64,000 bases of DNA, taken from NCBI RefSeq assembly GCF_017876655.1, contig NZ_JAGIOK010000001.1, forward strand, positions 868,001-932,000, read 5' to 3'. The position numbers were made by a program, and so were the translations under genes. The DNA is from Microbacterium imperiale. GTDB taxonomy: Bacteria > Actinomycetota > Actinomycetes > Actinomycetales > Microbacteriaceae. A model generated the notes under the pieces. That model was not told the origin of the DNA. It saw only the letters and a program-made list of their open reading frames with translations, and searched no databases. Of the stretch, positions 1-7,763 are shown one piece after another; within the stretch, counting starts at the first letter, position 1, and the number at the start of each line of letters is the position of its first letter.

Positions 1-238
1 CGAGGCGGAAGATCGCCTCGCGGAGCAGGTGGGCTTCGTCGGTCAGCGCGATCGGCCCGCCCGCCTCGCGCCATAGCGCGCACCCGTGCGGCAGGCCAGC
101 GACGAGGTCGCCGAGCTCGAACGGTGTGCGCTCGGGTTCGGTGCGACCGTTGCGCAGCAGCCGGATGCCGTATTCGGCTTGAAGCGATGCCCGCAGGGCG
201 CCCTCGTGGTTGTCGAGGGCGCCCGCGAGCACGATCAG
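1..238 (-). CDS. Tail assembly chaperone, frameshifted downstream part (partial)
   Basis: An open frame of 79 codons runs to the window edge, in the -1 frame relative to the preceding chaperone gene. It begins exactly where a slippage at the heptamer at 238-244 would place the ribosome. The translated segment starts LIVLAGALDN and contains LQAEYGIRLL and ELVDL-like text typical of the second tail chaperone reading frame of actinophages. No independent start codon with a ribosome site is evident. By analogy with lambda gpG-GT it would be made only as a fusion, at low ratio, and would act in tail tube assembly around the tape measure. The stop codon is outside the window. Confidence 0.7.
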   Translation of the reverse strand, partial: MIVLAGALDNHEGALRASLQAEYGIRLLRNGRTEPERTPFELGDLVAGLPHGCALWREAGGPIALTDEAHLLREAIFRL

Positions 239-624
239 TTTGGGTTGAGCGCCTGGAACAGGTCGAGGACGAACTGCGCGCCGTCCGACGTCGACACGCG
301 ACCGTTGGGGCCGCGCAGCTGGTCGAGGACGGTCCGGTACTGCTCGCCGACGAGGCGGCGCAGCAGCGACGGCAGCCGTGAGGCGTCGTTCTGGTCCTGG
401 ACGGCGCGGATGTCATCGAGCACTTCGAAGTCGTCGAGGGCTTCGTCGGCGACGACGACGGTGATGCTCTTGTCGGGCGCGACCGGCATCGTCACCTGGC
501 GGGCCGGGACGGTGCGCGCGTCGTCGCCCTCGCCGAGAACGGTTTCGACCTTCTCGACCTTGGGCTTGATGGTCTTGGGCTGGTGATCCTGGGGCGCCTT
601 GGCGGCGGTGGGCCGAGTGGCCAT
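235..624 (-). CDS. Tail assembly chaperone (gpG-like)
   Basis: This gene encodes 129 residues. It lies immediately downstream of the tail tube genes, where siphoviruses carry the short chaperone needed for tail tube assembly. The N-terminal third is Lys/Pro-rich (APQDHQPKTIKPK). The C-terminal part, with LLRRLVGEQYRTVLDQLRG, is predicted helical. GGAGGAGAC precedes the ATG and supports the start. The gene ends in a slippery heptamer next to its stop, so a longer fusion product is expected. Function is inferred from position, length and the frameshift, not from a recognisable catalytic motif. Confidence 0.75.
   Translation of the reverse strand: MATRPTAAKAPQDHQPKTIKPKVEKVETVLGEGDDARTVPARQVTMPVAPDKSITVVVADEALDDFEVLDDIRAVQDQNDASRLPSLLRRLVGEQYRTVLDQLRGPNGRVSTSDGAQFVLDLFQALNPN
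238..244 (-). other. Programmed -1 frameshift heptamer CCCAAAC
   Basis: Read on the minus strand, the last codons of the first chaperone gene are CTC AAC CCA AAC TGA. The heptamer C CCA AAC fits the canonical X XXY YYZ pattern in the zero frame, directly before the stop. A -1 slip continues into CTG ATC GTG and onward without a stop to base 1. Conservation of such a site between the two tail chaperone frames is well established in long-tailed phages. Confidence 0.8.
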
Positions 625-670
625 GTTTTGTCTCCTCCGACTGGTGTCTCCGACTGGTGGATGGGGGCGG

Positions 671-700
671 TGGGCGGAGCCGTCGGAGGAGCTCCGCCCA
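671..700 (-). terminator. Hairpin between tail tube and tail chaperone genes
   Basis: A perfect 10-bp stem (TGGGCGGAGC with its complement) encloses a 10-base loop, in the roughly 90-bp gap after the small 48-residue gene. No clear T run follows on the minus strand. It could be a partial terminator that lowers transcription into the chaperone genes, or a processing site. Confidence 0.5.
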
Positions 701-717
701 CCGGTCTGTGGGCGCGG

Positions 718-864
718 TCAGTTCGCCGGCGGCAGCGCGGGCTGTGCGGCCGGCTGCTGCTCGGCGGCGGCGGCCGCGTCGTCGATGCGGTGCTTGTTGC
801 CGTACCGGTCCTGCCGGTAGATCTCGCCGGACTTCGGCTTGGCGCCCCGCTTCCGCGCGGCCAT
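718..864 (-). CDS. Small basic phage protein, unknown function
   Basis: This is a 48-residue protein beginning MAARKRGAKPKSGEIYRQDRYG, with a basic N-terminus and an Ala/Pro/Gln-rich tail. Its ATG shares a base with the stop of the preceding major tail gene (TGATG), so it is translationally coupled. Position between the tail tube and the tail chaperones is conserved in many actinophages, but I do not recognise the family. The tight coupling and regular codon use support a real gene. Too short for a standard ORF cutoff. Confidence 0.65.
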   Translation of the reverse strand: MAARKRGAKPKSGEIYRQDRYGNKHRIDDAAAAAEQQPAAQPALPPAN

Positions 865-1424
865 CAGGCGCCCGCCTCTTCGAGGTCGGTGCTGATGTGG
901 TCGTAGTCGCCGATGATCTCCCCGAGGAACGGGTAGGCGGCGATGTCGGACCCGACGAAGGTGCGGTCGCCGTTGGGGGCGATCTCGAAGCGCGGGATGA
1001 TGAAGCGCTCCTTGACGTCGTCGTCGTCGGCGTCGAACAGGTCGATGACGGCGGAGCGGACCTGGATGCGCTGTCCGGAGCCGCGCTTGACCTTACGGAC
1101 GCCGGCGGTCGTGGTGTCGACCTGCTTCTCGTAGTAGCGCAGCGAGTTGGTCTGCGCCTTGGACTCGAGGCCGACGAACGCGATCTGCGTGCCGGACTCG
1201 CCCATGAAGGTGCGGACCACGCCGCGGCCCTGAAGCCCGCGGCGACGCTCGACGGAGCCCGTGAGCGTCTCAGTCAGGCCGTCCTCGGACAGCCAGCCGA
1301 CGTCCTCGAAGGCGGGGTCGAGGGCGCCGTCGATGGTCGTCGGCAGCGTGGTGCCGTACGGCGCGAGGTGGATCGCGTCGGAGTCCGACCCGAAGATGCG
1401 GGCGAGCTCAGCATTCACGGTCAT
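864..1424 (-). CDS. Major tail tube protein
   Basis: The product is 186 residues from the chosen ATG, beginning MTVNAELARIFG followed by HLAPYGTTLP, a typical actinophage tail tube N-terminus. The segment VGWLSEDGLTET and a C-terminal beta-rich domain (RYYEKQVDTTTAGVRKVKRG) also fit. The start at 1424 has AAAGAGAGA upstream. An in-frame ATG 30 bases earlier at 1454 has no ribosome site and adds only MPRLTRKRDT, so it is less likely. The gene follows the tail terminator gene and precedes the chaperones, the standard order. The protein would polymerise to form the tail tube. Confidence 0.8.
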   Translation of the reverse strand: MTVNAELARIFGSDSDAIHLAPYGTTLPTTIDGALDPAFEDVGWLSEDGLTETLTGSVERRRGLQGRGVVRTFMGESGTQIAFVGLESKAQTNSLRYYEKQVDTTTAGVRKVKRGSGQRIQVRSAVIDLFDADDDDVKERFIIPRFEIAPNGDRTFVGSDIAAYPFLGEIIGDYDHISTDLEEAGA

Positions 1425-1489
1425 GGTGTCTCTCTTTCGTGTGAGCCGGGGCATGACCGGCGTTGTTGACTCCCCTGGACCGGGGAGGG

Positions 1490-1855
1490 TCAGCGGGCCG
1501 CGCGGACGCGCAGCTGGACGGTGAAGCGGTAGACGGGTGTCTCCGTGTCTTCGTCCGGGGTGAAGTAGGGGCCGGTGACGTCCTGGACGCGGCGGACCAA
1601 CGGCATCGCCGTGTACTGCTGCAGGAGCGCGTCGCGGGCCTCGTTGGCGATGCGCGCGGCGGTCTCGTCGTCGCTGGCCCAGGCTTCGACGGTGATCTGT
1701 GGCTGGTCGACAACGCGGTTCGCTGCGGCGCCGCCGTTGCGCCAGGCACGGAGGAATGCTGAGGGCCGGGGCGACGGTACGCGCAAGGACACGGGCACGT
1801 CGACGCGCTCCTCGAGGAAGGCGATCACGGTCGACTCGATGTCAGTGAATCTCAC
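1490..1855 (-). CDS. Tail terminator protein
   Basis: The product is 121 residues, starting with GTG and beginning MRFTDIESTVIAFLEERVDV. Sequence features such as a helix-rich N-terminus, then ITVEAWASDDETAARIANEARDALL and a closing beta strand, match the gpU/HK97 gp10-neighbour tail completion fold. The GTG overlaps the stop of the upstream gene by four bases (GTGA), indicating coupling. It sits just before the tail tube gene, where the protein that caps the tail tube is normally encoded. The assignment rests on position plus general fold signature. Confidence 0.65.
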   Translation of the reverse strand: MRFTDIESTVIAFLEERVDVPVSLRVPSPRPSAFLRAWRNGGAAANRVVDQPQITVEAWASDDETAARIANEARDALLQQYTAMPLVRRVQDVTGPYFTPDEDTETPVYRFTVQLRVRAAR

Positions 1856-2100
1856 TTCCGGACCGCCCCGATCGCGCGCTCGAGGACGGCGTCGCGGGCC
1901 TGCCGTCGTCGGGCGCGGGCAGTGGTCGTCTGCACATAGCCGCGTGCCATCCAGCGATGCGGGCGGGGGACGTACTTGAAGCCCTCGCCCGCGACGGCGG
2001 CCATCTTGCGACCGGCGGAATCGACGATCGCCTGGACCGGGGCAGAGCGCATGATCGTGTTGATCGCGGCTAGGTTCAGCTTGACGTCGTCTGCAGCCAT
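1852..2100 (-). CDS. HK97 gp10-like head-tail/tail completion protein
   Basis: This is an 82-residue basic protein with SAPVQAIVDSAGRKMAAVAGEGFKYV and an Arg-rich C-terminus (TTARARRRQARDAV). The pattern of a short helical region followed by a GRK and a basic tail resembles the HK97 gp10-like family that sits between the head-closure and tail-terminator genes. It overlaps the next gene by four bases. It is shorter than most gp10 members (about 100-140 residues), so the call is tentative. Confidence 0.55.
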   Translation of the reverse strand: MAADDVKLNLAAINTIMRSAPVQAIVDSAGRKMAAVAGEGFKYVPRPHRWMARGYVQTTTARARRRQARDAVLERAIGAVRK

Positions 2101-2109
2101 CGGTGCCCC

Positions 2110-2439
2110 CTATCCGTCGGTGCGGCCGGCCTCGCTTGGGCGGTTCCAGCGCGTCGGTGCGCTCGCGTACGGCTGCGGGTCACCGATGATCGTGAGCGGT
2201 TCGCCTCCGCGGACACGCACGCGGCATCCGGCGAGGCTCTTGATGTAGGTCTTCGGCCAGAACAGGGACCACTCGACGCGGACGCCGGCGGGTCGCGTAG
2301 CGTCGGCGACGTCGGCGAGCGCCCCGGGGGCGACGAGCACGTCGTTGACGATCTCGTCGATCCACTCGAAGCGAGGCTCGTTGCGGGAGTTGCGACCGGT
2401 CTCGGTGGGCCGCTGGACGATGACTGTCTCGCCTCTCAC
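2110..2439 (-). CDS. Head-to-tail stopper (head closure) protein
   Basis: The product is 109 residues starting from the GTG that overlaps the previous stop (GTGA at 2436-2439). The sequence has an EWSLFWPKTYIKSLAGCRVRVRGG region followed by IGDPQPYASAPTRWN. The pattern WPK...LxG..v.VrG....ViGdP..y..p. is characteristic of actinophage head-closure proteins. It lies between the connector adaptor and the gp10-like gene, the usual order. The role is to close the head and join it to the tail. Confidence 0.65.
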   Translation of the reverse strand: MRGETVIVQRPTETGRNSRNEPRFEWIDEIVNDVLVAPGALADVADATRPAGVRVEWSLFWPKTYIKSLAGCRVRVRGGEPLTIIGDPQPYASAPTRWNRPSEAGRTDG

Positions 2440-2861
2440 GGGATTAGCTCCTGGTCGACGTCGTCGCCGTACCAGCGGGACGCGTTCTCGAAGCGGATGG
2501 CGTCGGGCGCGGGTGTGCGGACGGATCGGATGCCGCCGCCGAGGCCGCAGGCCTCGTCGAGTTGCTCGAGCTCCTCGGGGAGGAACCAGCGGGACAGCGC
2601 TGCGCGCGGGTTGTACCTGGTGGAGAAGGGGCCGGCACCCTCCTGGTCGATGAGGCCGGCGGGCTTTCCGAGGCGCCGCTCGAGCGCGTCTGCAGCTGCA
2701 GACACGAACAGGACACGGCGCTCCCCGGTGATGTGGGCGCCGTATCGGAGGTCGAGCAGCAGCGAGAGCACGGGGATCCATGCGTTGACGCGCTCCTCCT
2801 GCGCGGTGTCGAGAGGGGGGAGGAACGGCTTGAGCTCCTCCAGGTTCAGGTTGAGTGCCAT
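2436..2861 (-). CDS. Head-to-tail adaptor (connector) protein
   Basis: This 141-residue protein begins MALNLNLEELKPFLPPLD and is largely helical: a helix pair around residues 20-70, then RLGKPAGLIDQEGAGPFSTRYN. The text GPFSTRYNPRAALSRWFLPEELEQLD matches the common 'g.fsvrf.....g.flt..E...L' feature of adaptor proteins. It follows the capsid region by one small gene and precedes the closure gene. The protein would form the ring below the portal. Confidence 0.65.
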   Translation of the reverse strand: MALNLNLEELKPFLPPLDTAQEERVNAWIPVLSLLLDLRYGAHITGERRVLFVSAAADALERRLGKPAGLIDQEGAGPFSTRYNPRAALSRWFLPEELEQLDEACGLGGGIRSVRTPAPDAIRFENASRWYGDDVDQELIP

Positions 2862-2876
2862 TCCTCCCCCTTCCCG

Positions 2877-3185
2877 TCAGTCGCTCGAGCCGGTACCGGC
2901 GGCAGCTGCTGCTGCCGCAGTCGCGGCCTCGCGATGCTTGGTGATCGCCTCGAGGCGGTCGCCCTTGTTCTTCACGCCGGCGAAGTCGACGCCGTCGCGC
3001 TCGGCGAGCTTGTCGAGCTGCGCGTTGGTCCAGGAATCGGACGGGTCGCCGTCCGGGATCTCCACGACCGGTTCCGACTTGGCGGCGTCGGCCTCGGTCG
3101 ACCAGCCCTTCGACGTGAAGTACTCGACCTTCTCGTCGGGGACCTCGATCGACTGGCCCTTGGGGTGCGTGAGCGTGGGTGCCAT
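2877..3185 (-). CDS. Small capsid-adjacent protein with HeH/LEM-like motif
   Basis: The gene encodes 102 residues. The first 30 (MAPTLTHPKGQSIEVPDEKVEYF) look like the short beta-rich proteins found after phage capsid genes. Residues about 51-80 (SWTNAQLDKLAERDGV...LEAI) resemble the HeH/LEM helix-extension-helix motif often fused to capsid-associated proteins. The end is an Ala run followed by GTGSSD. The gene lies 14 bp after the major capsid gene and is probably co-transcribed. Possible roles include head decoration or scaffold interaction, but the function is not shown by the sequence. Confidence 0.55.
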   Translation of the reverse strand: MAPTLTHPKGQSIEVPDEKVEYFTSKGWSTEADAAKSEPVVEIPDGDPSDSWTNAQLDKLAERDGVDFAGVKNKGDRLEAITKHREAATAAAAAAAGTGSSD

Positions 3186-3199
3186 GTCAGCTCCTTCGA

Positions 3200-4129
3200 T
3201 CAGACGGTCGGGATGACCGCGGCCGCGGGCTCGGACGCGCTGCCCTGCGCCGTGATGGTGTTACCCAGCACGTACGCGTAGCGCGCCTTGAAGCGGAATG
3301 CGACCATGTCGCGCTCCGCGAGGTTGATCCCGTCGACCGTGGCCTGGTCGAGGAACTTGACGGTGACGTCCTGGCGAACGCCGACGAGCACGCGGGAGCG
3401 GTCAGCGACGATGGCCGTCGCCTCCGTGTTGTCCCATGCGCCGTTGCGGACCAACGCGGCGTCAAGGCCGGCGATGGTGTCGGTCACGGTGCCGCCTTCG
3501 CCCAGCGTGCGCTGGTAGATCGACTGGCCGTCGGCGCTGCGGAGGTTCGCGAGACGGAACCGCAGGCCCGAGGCGGACGCGATCGTGGTGGGGTCGGCGC
3601 CCGAGTCGGCGACCGCGCCGGCGGCCTGGAAGATCGACCCGGCGAGGTCGTTCGGTCCGGGCGTGGCCGACACCTGGAACACGTTGCCGGCGGCGGTGGC
3701 CGCGGCGAGGAGGTCCAGGCTCGTCCAGGTGGCGGGCTTGTCGACGCCGAAGAAGATCGCCTCGTCGAGCTTCTTGCCGAGCGCGGTGCCACCGAGGCCG
3801 GTGATGCGCTCGATCATGCCGTCGTCGGCGTCCTCGAGGGTGTCCTCGTGGATCGGCACGATGACCGCCACCTCCTCGACGACGAAGCGCTTGTTGCCCC
3901 AGATCGCCTTCGACGTCGGCTTGCGGCCGGCCTCGAGGGTGGCGGACTCCGAGACCCACTTCGCCTCCGGGAGGGTGGTGAGGACGGGCGCGTTCGTGAT
4001 CTTGGTGCCCAGCGGCACGGTCTCGAACGCACTGAGGGCGGCGGAACCGGCCTCAGCGGTCTGGAGGAGTCGGTCCGAGTACTCCTCCTGGATGAGCGTC
4101 GCGACGTCGTCGCGCGTGATGTCTGCCAT
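3200..4129 (-). CDS. Major capsid protein (HK97 fold)
   Basis: This 309-residue protein begins MADITRDDVATLIQEEYSDRLL. The region AEAGSAALSAFETVPLGTKITNAPVLTTLPEAKWVSE, followed by EVAVIVPIHEDTLEDAD, is the N-arm/E-loop and spine-helix signature of actinophage HK97-type capsid proteins. Near the C-terminus, DQATVDGINLAERDMVAFRFKARYAYVLG is the typical P-domain/A-domain end. It follows the scaffold gene by about 54 bp and has GGAGACGA before its ATG. Length is usual for the family (about 300 residues). Confidence 0.92.
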   Translation of the reverse strand: MADITRDDVATLIQEEYSDRLLQTAEAGSAALSAFETVPLGTKITNAPVLTTLPEAKWVSESATLEAGRKPTSKAIWGNKRFVVEEVAVIVPIHEDTLEDADDGMIERITGLGGTALGKKLDEAIFFGVDKPATWTSLDLLAAATAAGNVFQVSATPGPNDLAGSIFQAAGAVADSGADPTTIASASGLRFRLANLRSADGQSIYQRTLGEGGTVTDTIAGLDAALVRNGAWDNTEATAIVADRSRVLVGVRQDVTVKFLDQATVDGINLAERDMVAFRFKARYAYVLGNTITAQGSASEPAAAVIPTV

Positions 4130-4183
4130 TTCGTCTCCTTGACGTGTAAGCGCCTGGCCGGCGTGCTGAGAGAGGGGTTGGGG

Positions 4184-4837
4184 CTACCGGTTCTTCGCCA
4201 GCTGCCGCAGCGCCGCCGCGGCCTTGCCCCGCCCGCCCTTGTTGGCGGTGTCGTCGTCCTGCTGGTCACCCGCGCGCGGCGTCGGACGCGTGCGCGGCTT
4301 CCGCGACACTTCCTTCACCAGGTACGGCTTGTCGGTCGCGAGCTTCTCGACGCGCTTCTTGAGCTCGTCGACGTCGATCTCGTCGTCCTTCTTCGGCACC
4401 TCGTCGCCGAGGACCGCGAGCGCGTCCGCGGGGTCGAGGAATCCGACCGTCGCGGCGAGGCTCTTGATCTCGGTGGACGCGATGCGTCGCTCGTACTTCG
4501 CCGAGGTCTCGCCGGCGGCCTGCGTCCGCGCTTCCTCGATCGCCTTTTCACTCGGGGTCTTCTTCTCGTCCTCGAGCTGGTCCCACTTCTCGGCCTTGGC
4601 CTTGAAGTCGTCGTAGCCCTTGAACTTGTCGCGCTCGCGCGCGAGGCGTGCCTCCACGATGCGGTCGAGGTCGGCCTGCGTGGCGGGAGGCGTGTAGCTG
4701 CTGCCGCCGGCGTTATCGCCGCCGCCGTTCTCGCCACCGCTGTTTCCGCCGCCGCTGTTTCCGCCGCCGGGAGCGCCTGCACCGTCCCCGTCGAACGAAA
4801 CGATCAGCGGGTGGCGCCGAGTGAAGAGGTTGGACAT
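4184..4837 (-). CDS. Capsid scaffolding protein
   Basis: The product has 217 residues. It starts MSNLFTRRHPLIVSFDGDG, then a Gly/Asn/Ser-rich linker (about residues 20-48), a long charged helical segment (QADLDRIVEARLARERDKFKGYDDFKAKAEKW) and a Lys/Arg-rich C-terminus. This composition, and its place between portal and capsid genes, is characteristic of scaffold proteins of the DUF4355/GP20-like type. CGGAGGATCACCC precedes the ATG at 4837, which fixes the start. The reading frame stays open further upstream but only through the intergenic region and the antisense of the portal gene. Confidence 0.8.
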   Translation of the reverse strand: MSNLFTRRHPLIVSFDGDGAGAPGGGNSGGGNSGGENGGGDNAGGSSYTPPATQADLDRIVEARLARERDKFKGYDDFKAKAEKWDQLEDEKKTPSEKAIEEARTQAAGETSAKYERRIASTEIKSLAATVGFLDPADALAVLGDEVPKKDDEIDVDELKKRVEKLATDKPYLVKEVSRKPRTRPTPRAGDQQDDDTANKGGRGKAAAALRQLAKNR

Positions 4838-4916
4838 GGGTGATCCTCCGTAGATCCGTCGATATGACCGCCAGAGACAGCTGGCGTACCTGATCCCCGC
4901 CGGCGGCGGGTGAGTC

Positions 4917-6230
4917 TCACTGCCCGATGGCGGGCTGCGGCGCGGGCGGTGCTGCGATCGCGCGCTGCTCGCGCACGGCGGCCGCGGCTTCGAGGACGTC
5001 GGTCTTCGACCAGCCGGGGACCATCGCGAACAGCAGCTCGAGCGGGGCACCGACCGTGGAGAGCTTGAGCACCGCGTCCGAGATCTGGCCGAGCGAGCGC
5101 GACGACACGTCGGCCCAGTGAACCTGCGACGACGTCGCCTGCGCGGCCGTGTCGTCGCCGATGATTGCGGCCGCGGTGCGCATCCAGAGCTCGTAGCCTT
5201 CACCGAGCGCCATCTGCCGGTCGGCGACGTTGCGGAAGTAGCCGGACTCGGCTGCCGCGATGCCTTCCGCAGACATGTTGACGACCGCGCCCAGCAGGTA
5301 GTGCGGCGGGACCTGGCAGACGGCCGACAGGTGCTTGATATGTGCGTCGAGGGCGGCGACGACCTTGTCGAGGTCGGCGGGGTCGAAGGTGCCGAAGCGG
5401 GCGGTCTCGCCCGACTCCCCCGATGCGTGGATGAGGCCGTCGACCGAGGAGCGGACGAGCGGGTTGCCGTTGGCGTCGCGGGCGAGCTCGCCGCCGGCCA
5501 TCCACTTCTGCGGGAAGGCGCCGTAGCGCTGCACCATCTGCAGCGTGAAAGTGGCGTCGACGATGCGCTGGTAGATCGGCACGGCGGCCGCGACGGACGA
5601 CTCGGGGTCGCCGGACATCGCGAGGGTGTTCGACAGCTGCACGACCGGCGTGAAGTCGAGCTCGTGCGCGTCGACGCGGAGGTGCTGTGGTGTGCGGGCG
5701 TCGCCGTCGAACCAGTAGGCGGCCTCGCCGTCGACGAGCAGCCATTCGGACTGCCAGAACGACGCGCCCTGCTTCCCGATGCGGGTGAGCACCCACTCGG
5801 GGTATTCGTCCCAGGGGCGGGCGTAGCTCGCGTAGGTGCGCAGCGCCGACAGCGGCCGCATGACGACCCCGTCGCCCTCGGCCGGCAGCGACAGCCCGAA
5901 GGCCTTGCCGAGGCCGACGACCTCGCGGTTCACGGCGCCCTGACGGCCGTCCATGCCGTTCGCCTGCCACGCCTCGGCCCACACGCGCTCCGAGGAGTAC
6001 CCGTCGACGAGGAGGCCCTGCGCGATGCAGTCGCGGACGAACGCGAGCCACGGCGACGACGCCTTGCGGAAGAGGTCCTTGTACTCGGCGTCGGCGTTGT
6101 CGGGCATCCAGGTGCGGACGAGCTTGCCCTCGATGCGCTTCTGCAGCGTGGTGAGCCGGGCGGACTCGGCCCGGATCTCCTTGGACTTCGAGCCGATGAG
6201 CTCACCGATGCCGGAAGCGTCGAGCGCCAC
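4917..6230 (-). CDS. Portal protein (SPP1 Gp6-like)
   Basis: The gene encodes 437 residues. Typical portal features are visible: EYKDLFRKASSPWLAFVRDCIAQGLLVDGY near residues 48-78, PLSALRTYASYARPWDEYPEW, and QVPPHYLLGAVVNMSAEGIAAAESGYFRNVADRQ near the C-terminal third, a motif of the Gp6-like portal family. It begins 13 bp after the terminase large subunit stop. The dodecameric portal forms the DNA channel and docking site for the terminase. The length matches the family. Confidence 0.9.
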   Translation of the reverse strand: MALDASGIGELIGSKSKEIRAESARLTTLQKRIEGKLVRTWMPDNADAEYKDLFRKASSPWLAFVRDCIAQGLLVDGYSSERVWAEAWQANGMDGRQGAVNREVVGLGKAFGLSLPAEGDGVVMRPLSALRTYASYARPWDEYPEWVLTRIGKQGASFWQSEWLLVDGEAAYWFDGDARTPQHLRVDAHELDFTPVVQLSNTLAMSGDPESSVAAAVPIYQRIVDATFTLQMVQRYGAFPQKWMAGGELARDANGNPLVRSSVDGLIHASGESGETARFGTFDPADLDKVVAALDAHIKHLSAVCQVPPHYLLGAVVNMSAEGIAAAESGYFRNVADRQMALGEGYELWMRTAAAIIGDDTAAQATSSQVHWADVSSRSLGQISDAVLKLSTVGAPLELLFAMVPGWSKTDVLEAAAAVREQRAIAAPPAPQPAIGQ

Positions 6231-6242
6231 GAGCCACCTCCA

Positions 6243-7763
6243 TTACGCGTAGCCGCGCACCTCCGCGGGCTTCCGCGGGGGTGACGCTTCGGACTTGAGC
6301 ACGCCCCACAGCGCCCACGTGACGGCCTGCGCCATCGTGATCGGCTTGGTGGGGTCGGACTGTTCCCAGGTCTCGCCGGCGCGGCCGATGGGGCGCGTGG
6401 TGGCGAACTCGAGGGACTTGGTCACCTCGGCCTGGTCGCGGTGCGGCACGAGGCCGGCGTTGACGTGCTCGATGAACATCGAGTGAGCTGCGGCGATCTC
6501 GTCCATGCTCATCGGCAAGTACTTGATCTTCGCCTTGTCGAGTGCGGAGAGCACGGCGGCCGCGTTCTTCGGGTCGAGGACGACGAGCGCGTTGCCGAGC
6601 TCGGCCTTGAGCTTTTTGAGGTCGTCGGCGACCCAGAGGGTGCCGCGGTCGGTCTTGTGGTGCTCGACGGCGATCCGGTCGGAATCGCGCCGGACGGCCT
6701 TGCCGATGGTGGCGAAGCCACCGCCGCGGCCGAGCGCAAGGGACAGGACGACGCCGTCGCCGGCGACCGCCGCTGCGGGGTTGGCGTGGCGCTTCCACAC
6801 GTTGAGCTCGAGCTCGGACAGCTTCGGCGCTTCCTCGACGCGACGGTTCGGCCACACCGAGAAACGCAGCCGTCGGACGGCAGCGGGATCGAGGCGGGAG
6901 ATCTCGTCCTCGATCGTCTCCCGGTTGAGGCCGGCGCGATGGCCGAGGCCAGGGTTCGCATACTCCCAGTTGTCCTCGTCGAGGACGTCGATCTTCGGCG
7001 CGAGGTCGGGATCCTCGGACCCAGGCGGGGTGTGCTCGGACCATCCCGTGCGCGGGTCGGATCCGGACCGGCCGCGATCGCGCACGCCCTCCCAGTACTC
7101 AGCGTCGTTGAGCTCGTCCGGCACCGTACCGGTGAACAAGACCTGCGTGTTGTCCATCGCCGACATCGTCGGCAGCAGTGCGTCCATCGCGGCCATCGGG
7201 GTCTGCTGCGCCTCGTCGACGACGAGCACGTCGACGGAGAAGCCGATCCCCGAGTTGCGCGATCGCGCGAGGAAGAGCAGGCGGTTGCCGTTGGCGAGCT
7301 CGATCCCGCGCTCGTTGTTGTTGTCCTTGATTCCCCGCTCGCCGCCGAGCAGCTCGCCCATCAGGATCGGCGACGCGGTGATGACGCGCTTGAGCTTGCG
7401 GAAGGCCTCGTTCGACGTCTTTACCTCGTGCGCGGTGTGCACGATCGTCTTCGGCTCGGCGTCCGGCTTCGGCCACAGGAACAGGTGCGCGAGCTCGAAC
7501 GGGAGGATGATGTTGCCCTTGCCGTTCTGGCGGGCGACGAGCTTGCCGTACTCGGTGCACACCCACCGCCCGGACGCGTCGACGGAGAAGATCGCGTCGA
7601 TCTCGTTCTCCTGCCACGGATCCGAGCGGATGCCGGCGAGATAGGCGAGATCGAGAGCCTCATCGCCCTTCGATGCGACGCGGGTCGGCGGGATGCGGAG
7701 GAGCCTAGGCTCCTGCCGCCCTCTGAGCGCGCGCTTCTCGAGCGGCGGCGAGCTGGTCAGCAA
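6243..7763 (-). CDS. terL: Terminase large subunit
   Basis: This 506-residue packaging ATPase/nuclease starts with TTG at 7763, preceded by AAGGGGGT. It overlaps the small subunit gene by 59 bases. The ATPase shows an ARQNGKG Walker A (residues 77-83) and VVDEAQ Walker B (181-186), followed by TGTVPDE. In the C-terminal nuclease domain the first strand reads SLALGRGG (341-348), where family members usually carry an Asp; here residue 343 is Ala. VVLDPKNAAAV and ITMAQAVTWALWG are the later conserved segments. Packaging ATPase assignment is firm; nuclease activity is uncertain because of the missing acidic residue. Confidence 0.9.
   Translation of the reverse strand: MLTSSPPLEKRALRGRQEPRLLRIPPTRVASKGDEALDLAYLAGIRSDPWQENEIDAIFSVDASGRWVCTEYGKLVARQNGKGNIILPFELAHLFLWPKPDAEPKTIVHTAHEVKTSNEAFRKLKRVITASPILMGELLGGERGIKDNNNERGIELANGNRLLFLARSRNSGIGFSVDVLVVDEAQQTPMAAMDALLPTMSAMDNTQVLFTGTVPDELNDAEYWEGVRDRGRSGSDPRTGWSEHTPPGSEDPDLAPKIDVLDEDNWEYANPGLGHRAGLNRETIEDEISRLDPAAVRRLRFSVWPNRRVEEAPKLSELELNVWKRHANPAAAVAGDGVVLSLALGRGGGFATIGKAVRRDSDRIAVEHHKTDRGTLWVADDLKKLKAELGNALVVLDPKNAAAVLSALDKAKIKYLPMSMDEIAAAHSMFIEHVNAGLVPHRDQAEVTKSLEFATTRPIGRAGETWEQSDPTKPITMAQAVTWALWGVLKSEASPPRKPAEVRGYA

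Noticed and set aside
1408..1749. Alternative minus-strand frame in the tail terminator region
   Set aside because: It overlaps the tail terminator gene in another frame, with Pro/Ser/Arg-rich shadow composition.
5118..6284. Long plus-strand open frame antisense to the portal gene, and similar ones at 6441-7769, 24479-25963, 40081-42459 and 54740-56905 (minus)
   Set aside because: They mirror strongly supported genes on the other strand, have shadow-type compositions rich in Arg, Gly and Asp, and show no ribosome sites or recognisable domains.
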